Part shown: piece by piece, positions 13,226 through 16,665 of the stretch
Numbering within the stretch: the stretch's first letter is position 1
Layout of the letters: the number at the start of each line of letters is the position of its first letter
From: Candidatus Aminicenantota bacterium
GTDB lineage: Bacteria; Acidobacteriota; Aminicenantia; UBA2199
Direction of reading: 5' to 3'
NCBI GenBank assembly: GCA_020355945.1
Contig: CP070627.1
Coordinates: 4,542,604 to 4,559,268, forward strand
Length of the DNA stretch: 16,665 nucleotides
Translations under genes and position numbers: made by a program
The notes under the pieces: model-generated
Seen by the model: only the letters and a program-made list of their open reading frames with translations
Databases searched by the model: none
Told to the model about the DNA's origin: nothing

Positions 13226-13250
13226 AAATTTTTAAGCAGAAGGATCAATC

Positions 13251-13538
13251 ATGAAAATAAATGTCGAGTTTCTCAGTATGCCCATTGTTACTAAGATTGT
13301 CGGCAGCAAAACACTTTCATTGGATTTCCCCGGAGAAACAATAGATGACCTGATCAACCAGGTTGTTAACACCTATGGACATGAATTACGCCGTTTTCTG
13401 CTTGATGAATCCAGTAAGCTGGATAGGGCATTTATGATACATCTAAATAAAAAGGAATGGATTCGAAGAGATCAGTTAAATAAGACCCTTAAAGATGGCG
13501 ATCAAGTAACACTAATGATGTTGGTGGGCGGAGGGTGA
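13251..13538 (+). CDS. MoaD/ThiS-family sulfur carrier protein
   Basis: The 95-aa product has the ubiquitin-like fold of MoaD/ThiS and ends LMMLVGGG; the C-terminal Gly-Gly is the group that is adenylated and then thiocarboxylated. The central TIDDLINQVVNTYGHELRRFLLDE and the LNKTLKDGDQVTLMMLVGGG tail are typical. These carriers donate sulfur to make the dithiolene of molybdopterin, the cofactor that holds tungsten in AOR enzymes. It lies 168 nt upstream of the zinc-ribbon/AOR genes on the same strand. MoaD-like genes often accompany AOR genes, so a role in this enzyme's pterin cofactor is likely. A role in thiamine or another thiolation pathway cannot be excluded, and no MoaE or MoeB gene is nearby. 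Confidence 0.85.
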   Translation: MKINVEFLSMPIVTKIVGSKTLSLDFPGETIDDLINQVVNTYGHELRRFLLDESSKLDRAFMIHLNKKEWIRRDQLNKTLKDGDQVTLMMLVGGG

Positions 13539-13578
13539 AGTCAAAAACTTTTTATTATCTGAGTGTAGAAATGGGTTA

Positions 13579-13607
13579 TTGAAAAATCAAGATTTTTATG
13601 ATATAAA
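13579..13607 (+). promoter_or_regulatory. Promoter of the zinc-ribbon/AOR operon
   Basis: TTGAAA (13579-13584) and TATAAA (13602-13607) are separated by 17 nt. The leader would be about 90 nt long and contains the loosely repeated CATTATCCCA/CTATTCCATTATTCCA before AGGAGG at 13696. The AOR genes can thus be transcribed apart from the MoaD-like gene. Confidence 0.5.
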
Positions 13608-13706
13608 ATGTTATGGAAAATAGGAATGTAAATATAGATTTAAAGTTTCTTTCTTTTCCCCATTATCCCACTATTCCATTATTCCATATATTGGCAGGAG
13701 GTGATG

Positions 13707-13982
13707 ATGGCAATAGATGAAAAAAAACTGTCAAAAGCTGAAAGTTTGCGCAAGACACGAACATATGGTAAGTTCAGATGCCATAATCCCAGTTGTATGG
13801 GCAGGCTTCAGCCGAATCCCGGGGAGAATCATGTCAAGTGTCCCAAATGTGGGATGGAGTTCCGTGTGTCCTGGATTCGACCTGATTTTCCCCGGATACG
13901 GGGACCGGTATGGGATGTAAACCGAAAACTGGCCCAGGAGGCTTTAGCAAAAAAGGAGGCAAATTCACATGGCATTAAATAG
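13707..13982 (+). CDS. Small zinc-ribbon protein of the AOR operon
   Basis: The ATG at 13707 is chosen because AGGAGG lies 5 nt upstream; GTG at 13701 and ATG at 13704 overlap or crowd that site. The 91-aa product has one zinc-ribbon made of Cys25/Cys30 (CHNPSC) and Cys45/Cys48 (CPKCG), between basic helical ends. The stop overlaps the AOR start by 14 nt, so the two are probably co-translated. It may bind zinc or an FeS cluster and help assemble or insert the AOR metal cofactor, or be a small subunit. No characterised family is recognised, so function is inferred from position only. Confidence 0.75.
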   Translation: MAIDEKKLSKAESLRKTRTYGKFRCHNPSCMGRLQPNPGENHVKCPKCGMEFRVSWIRPDFPRIRGPVWDVNRKLAQEALAKKEANSHGIK

Positions 13983-15909
13983 AAAAATAGCATACATTGA
14001 TCTTTCCACAGGTAAAATTGAAATAAAACCAATCCCTGTTGATGTGCGCAGGAAATTCCTTGGCGGCAGAGGACTTGATGCGTACCTGTTGTATAATCAT
14101 ACGGAAAAAGGGTGTGACCCTTTGGGACCGAAAAATACGCTTATGATCAGCGGCGGTTTCCTGACAGCCACCTGTGCTTCAGCAACCGCCCGTACCCATA
14201 TTATGGCTAAATCACCCCTTACCGGGTTACTGGGCAGTGCCAATATGGGAGGGTTCTTTGCCCCTGAACTGGCCTGGGCCGGCTTTCACCACCTGGTGAT
14301 AAAAGGCAAAGCCAAGAACCCGGTTTACCTCCGGATTCACAACGGTGAAATAGAGATACGAGATGCCAGCAGCCTATGGGGTAAAACCACCACGGAAACC
14401 CAATGGGCAATCAGGAAAGAACTTAATGACGAAGAAATTAAAAGTCTTGTCATTGGTCCGGCCGGTGAGAATCTTGTCAGTTTTGCCAATGTGATGACAG
14501 GCATCAAAAATTCCGGCGGTAGATCGGGGATGGGCGCGGTCATGGGCTCAAAAAACCTCAAAGCCGTAGCTGTCAGAGGTACGATGGACATAAAAATTGC
14601 CTATCCCACCGATGCCCTGAATTATAATAAACGATTCATCGACCAGATCGTAAGTTCCAAAGTTAGCCAAACCCAGGGCACACTGGGTACCCCTTTTATC
14701 TGGGGAGCAACCAATTCCTGGGGCGGCATCAGGTGCAGGAATTTCCAGTATAACCAGTGTGAGTATGCGGATGATATTGAACCCGAACGGATTGATGAAA
14801 TTGCCGAGGAAACCATGGGTCCGTATCATATGGTCAGTTGTTTTGGCTGCCAGGTGCACTGTCGGTCCCAGTATAAAATCCCCACCGGTGCTTATGCCGG
14901 CAAGTATGATGAAGGGCCGGAATATACTTCCCAGGGCGCTTTTGGGGGAGAAGTAGACTGCAAAAGCGCCGAAACCGTATTAACCGGTAATCACCTGGTG
15001 GACCAGTACGGTATGGATAACCTGGAGACCGGTAGTATTATCTCCTGGGCAATGGAGCTCTACGAATTGGGAATTATCACCCAAAAAGAGACCGATGGGC
15101 TGGATTTAAGATTCGGGAATGACGAAGCAGTCATCGAGATGATCCGGCGCATTTGTTTTAGAAAGGGATGGCTGGGAAATACACTGGCAGATGGCGGAAT
15201 CCCGGCAGCAGAGAAGATCGGTAAGAAATCCTTTGACTATCTCATCCAGGTCAAAGGCATGAGCAACTTGCACTCGGACGAAAGAGCCACCCCTGGCCTG
15301 GCTCTTGGTATCGCCACCGGTTCCAGGGGATCGGATCACTTGAGAAGCAGACCTGCCATTGACCTTTACCATTTACCCGAAGAGATTCTAAGAAAGATAT
15401 ACAGCACGCCTATCCCTTATGATGGGCCGTTGAGTTCGGAACACACTTCATATATAGGCAAGGCCTGGATGGTTTTCTGGCAGGAGAACTGTTACATGGC
15501 CGTGGATTGCCTGGGAATTTGCAAATATCACACCGTGTTCCTGGGAGCAACACATCCCAATTTCGAGGATTGGCCCAAAGTGATCTATTATAACACCGGA
15601 CTTGAAATAACCCCGGAAGAAATCTGGGGAATCGCAGAACGATGCAGCAATATAGAAAGGCTGTTTAATCTCAGGGAAGGCTTGCAGCGAAATGATCTCA
15701 AAAAGGGTGATATGCTCAATCATCGATATTTTGACGAACCCTGCACCCGTGGGGCACCTGACGTTGTGGGTGCCAAATTAGACAGGAAAAAATTTAAAAA
15801 AATGATCGATGAATTTTACCAGCACCATGGTTGGGATGAAAATGGCGTCCCTACACCGGAAACATTGAAACGGCTTGGCCTGGATAAAGAGCCGTCTCAT
15901 TTACTTTAA
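13969..15909 (+). CDS. aor: Tungsten-dependent aldehyde:ferredoxin oxidoreductase, catalytic subunit
   Basis: The 646-aa product is a full-length AOR-family enzyme; these oxidise aldehydes to acids, or the reverse, with a tungsten bis-pterin and one 4Fe-4S cluster. The N-terminus has FLGGRGLDAYLLY (30-42) and ARTHIMAKSPLTGLLGSANMGG (74-95), typical of AOR domain 1. The cluster ligands are Cys291, Cys294 and Cys298 (CFGCQVHC) plus Cys518 in DCLGICKY. Pterin-contact regions include GGRSGMGAVMGSKNLKA (183-199), DQYGMDNLETGS (345-356) and GIATGSRGSDHL (447-458). AGGAGG lies 9 nt upstream of the ATG. It sits between the zinc-ribbon gene and an FeS subunit gene, so electrons likely pass to the partner and then to ferredoxin or another carrier. 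The substrate is unknown; AOR-like acyl-CoA-reductase relatives cannot be excluded from sequence alone. Confidence 0.93.
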   Translation: MALNRKIAYIDLSTGKIEIKPIPVDVRRKFLGGRGLDAYLLYNHTEKGCDPLGPKNTLMISGGFLTATCASATARTHIMAKSPLTGLLGSANMGGFFAPELAWAGFHHLVIKGKAKNPVYLRIHNGEIEIRDASSLWGKTTTETQWAIRKELNDEEIKSLVIGPAGENLVSFANVMTGIKNSGGRSGMGAVMGSKNLKAVAVRGTMDIKIAYPTDALNYNKRFIDQIVSSKVSQTQGTLGTPFIWGATNSWGGIRCRNFQYNQCEYADDIEPERIDEIAEETMGPYHMVSCFGCQVHCRSQYKIPTGAYAGKYDEGPEYTSQGAFGGEVDCKSAETVLTGNHLVDQYGMDNLETGSIISWAMELYELGIITQKETDGLDLRFGNDEAVIEMIRRICFRKGWLGNTLADGGIPAAEKIGKKSFDYLIQVKGMSNLHSDERATPGLALGIATGSRGSDHLRSRPAIDLYHLPEEILRKIYSTPIPYDGPLSSEHTSYIGKAWMVFWQENCYMAVDCLGICKYHTVFLGATHPNFEDWPKVIYYNTGLEITPEEIWGIAERCSNIERLFNLREGLQRNDLKKGDMLNHRYFDEPCTRGAPDVVGAKLDRKKFKKMIDEFYQHHGWDENGVPTPETLKRLGLDKEPSHLL

Positions 15910-15932
15910 ATCTAGTGAAGAGGAGAAAACCA

Positions 15933-16430
15933 ATGGCAAAAGTCCTGATGATCAACCACGAAAAATGTACCGGGTGCAGGCTTTGCGAACTGGTATGTTC
16001 GGTATTCCACGAAGGTGTTTCCAATCCGTCACGAAGCCGGATTAATATCATCAAATGGGAAGCGGAAGGTTTGTATATCCCGATGTCCTGTCAGCAATGT
16101 GAGGATGCCCCTTGTATGACCATTTGCCCGGTAAAAGCGATCTCTCGTGACCAGGCACTGGATTATGTGAAGATTGATTACAATGTGTGTATTGGCTGCC
16201 GCTCATGTGTGGCGGTTTGTCCTTTTGGTGCGATGGGTTTTAATGTTATCGATAAAAAGGTCTTCAAATGTGATTTTTGTGAAGGTGACCCTCAATGTGT
16301 CCGGTTCTGTGATGTAAAAGCAATTGAGTATGTGGATGCCAACCAATTAAATATAATAAAGAAAAGAGAGGCAGCGCAGAAGCAATCCATTGCCCAAAAA
16401 AAAGCCTTTGATTTAAAATCGAGAAATTAG
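15933..16430 (+). CDS. Ferredoxin-like electron-transfer subunit with four 4Fe-4S sites, AOR partner
   Basis: The start at 15933 (MAKVLMINHEKC) is preferred because GAGGAG lies just upstream; a GTG at 15915 would put the site inside the gene. The 165-aa product is of the DmsB/HycB type, with sixteen cysteines in four groups: 12/15/18/22 (CTGCRLCELVC), 53/56/61/65 (CQQCEDAPCMTIC), 86/89/92/96 (CIGCRSCVAVC) and 113/116/122/126 (CDFCEGDPQCVRFC). This fits four 4Fe-4S clusters, forming a wire from the AOR active site to an outside acceptor. The C-terminal ~35 residues are charged and helical. It follows the AOR gene after 23 nt. It belongs with the two- or three-subunit AOR enzymes; no flavin subunit follows within the window. 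Confidence 0.92.
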   Translation: MAKVLMINHEKCTGCRLCELVCSVFHEGVSNPSRSRINIIKWEAEGLYIPMSCQQCEDAPCMTICPVKAISRDQALDYVKIDYNVCIGCRSCVAVCPFGAMGFNVIDKKVFKCDFCEGDPQCVRFCDVKAIEYVDANQLNIIKKREAAQKQSIAQKKAFDLKSRN

Positions 16431-16502
16431 TCAAAAGTTTTTGCGGGGTGCAGATGCGTCACGGCAGTTTTTTCAAAAAGCGCCCCTGCCTGCCGGAGGC
16501 AC
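16431..16502 (-). repeat. Dispersed element, copy 2 (minus strand)
   Basis: Read on the minus strand, it begins TGCCTCCGGCAGGCAGGGGC and ends CCCCGCAAAAACTTTTGA, matching the ends of the element at 11802-11938 while the middle (about 35 nt) differs. It begins right at the stop of the FeS gene. Confidence 0.55.
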
Positions 16503-16528
16503 AGTCTTAATACTTTTCAAGATTAGAT

Positions 16529-16665
16529 AAAGCTCTAAAATAATGCGAATGGGCAGTTGTATAGCTTTCTAAGTTCTTTTATTACTGCCCATTCGTGATA
16601 TACAGCCTTCTCAAGATTGTCCGAAAGAAATCCTTTAAAATGCTCCTTTCGGCACAAAGCTCTAA
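16529..16665. repeat. Two hairpins bounded by a 10-bp direct repeat
   Basis: AAAGCTCTAA occurs at 16529-16538 and at the very end, 16656-16665. Between them, CGAATGGGCAGT (16546-16557) and ACTGCCCATTCG (16584-16595) form a 12-bp perfect stem with a 26-nt loop, and CCGAAAG/CTTTCGG (16621-16652) forms a second stem. CAAGATT also repeats in register (16519 and 16612). No gene is seen in 16431-16665. Confidence 0.55.

Noticed and set aside
13067..13294. Plus-strand 75-codon frame before the MoaD-like gene
   Set aside because: It contains repeat-like DNA, overlaps the MoaD-like start and promoter, and its product is very basic with no protein-like pattern.

Overview
The window is about 16.7 kb of bacterial chromosome with a moderate base composition (judged by eye), ATG starts with clear AGGAGG-type ribosome binding sites, and long intergenic stretches. 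Several proteins carry export signals (one Tat-type, several Sec-type), which points to a Gram-negative-type cell. A tungsten/molybdopterin aldehyde:ferredoxin oxidoreductase with a polyferredoxin partner points to an anaerobic, peptide- or sugar-fermenting life style. An uncultivated anaerobe such as Candidatus Aminicenantes would fit, but no taxonomic marker gene is present, so this is inference only.

Left part (1-8020): a Tat-exported glycosylasparaginase (263-1324); a convergent, unrecognised membrane-anchored protein (1390-2115, minus); a large receptor-like protein joining a periplasmic ligand-binding fold, three membrane helices and a long helical cytoplasmic tail (2630-5128); an exported amidohydrolase with an NTF2-like C-terminal domain (5380-7107); and a secreted Tyr/His/Arg-rich protein on the minus strand (7307-7984). 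These are mostly single genes with their own candidate promoters.

Middle part (8021-13019) is accessory in character: a GIY-YIG/DUF4357 gene broken by a frameshift (8402-9248); a GNAT acetyltransferase preceded by a translationally coupled 26-codon ORF (9364-9941); an exported aspartate/glutamate racemase-like protein followed by an APH-type phosphotransferase (10046-11796); a 33-codon ORF with a strong ribosome binding site (11957-12058); and a MntA/HepT-like nucleotidyltransferase-HEPN toxin-antitoxin pair (12161-13019) behind a near-consensus promoter.

Right part (13251-16430) is a functional unit: a MoaD/ThiS-like sulfur carrier, a zinc-ribbon protein, the large AOR subunit and a ferredoxin-like subunit with four 4Fe-4S sites. 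MoaD-like protein probably serves pterin cofactor assembly. The AOR oxidises aldehydes or reduces acids, and the FeS protein carries the electrons.

Intergenic DNA is rich in short dispersed repeats: CGCAGAG/CGCGAAGA/CACGAAG-type tracts, GGGGG(A)CGGTGC copies, and two opposite-facing copies of an element that begins TGCCTCCGGC and ends CCGCAAAAACTTTT with different interiors. No tRNA, rRNA, CRISPR array or recognisable transposase gene was seen.
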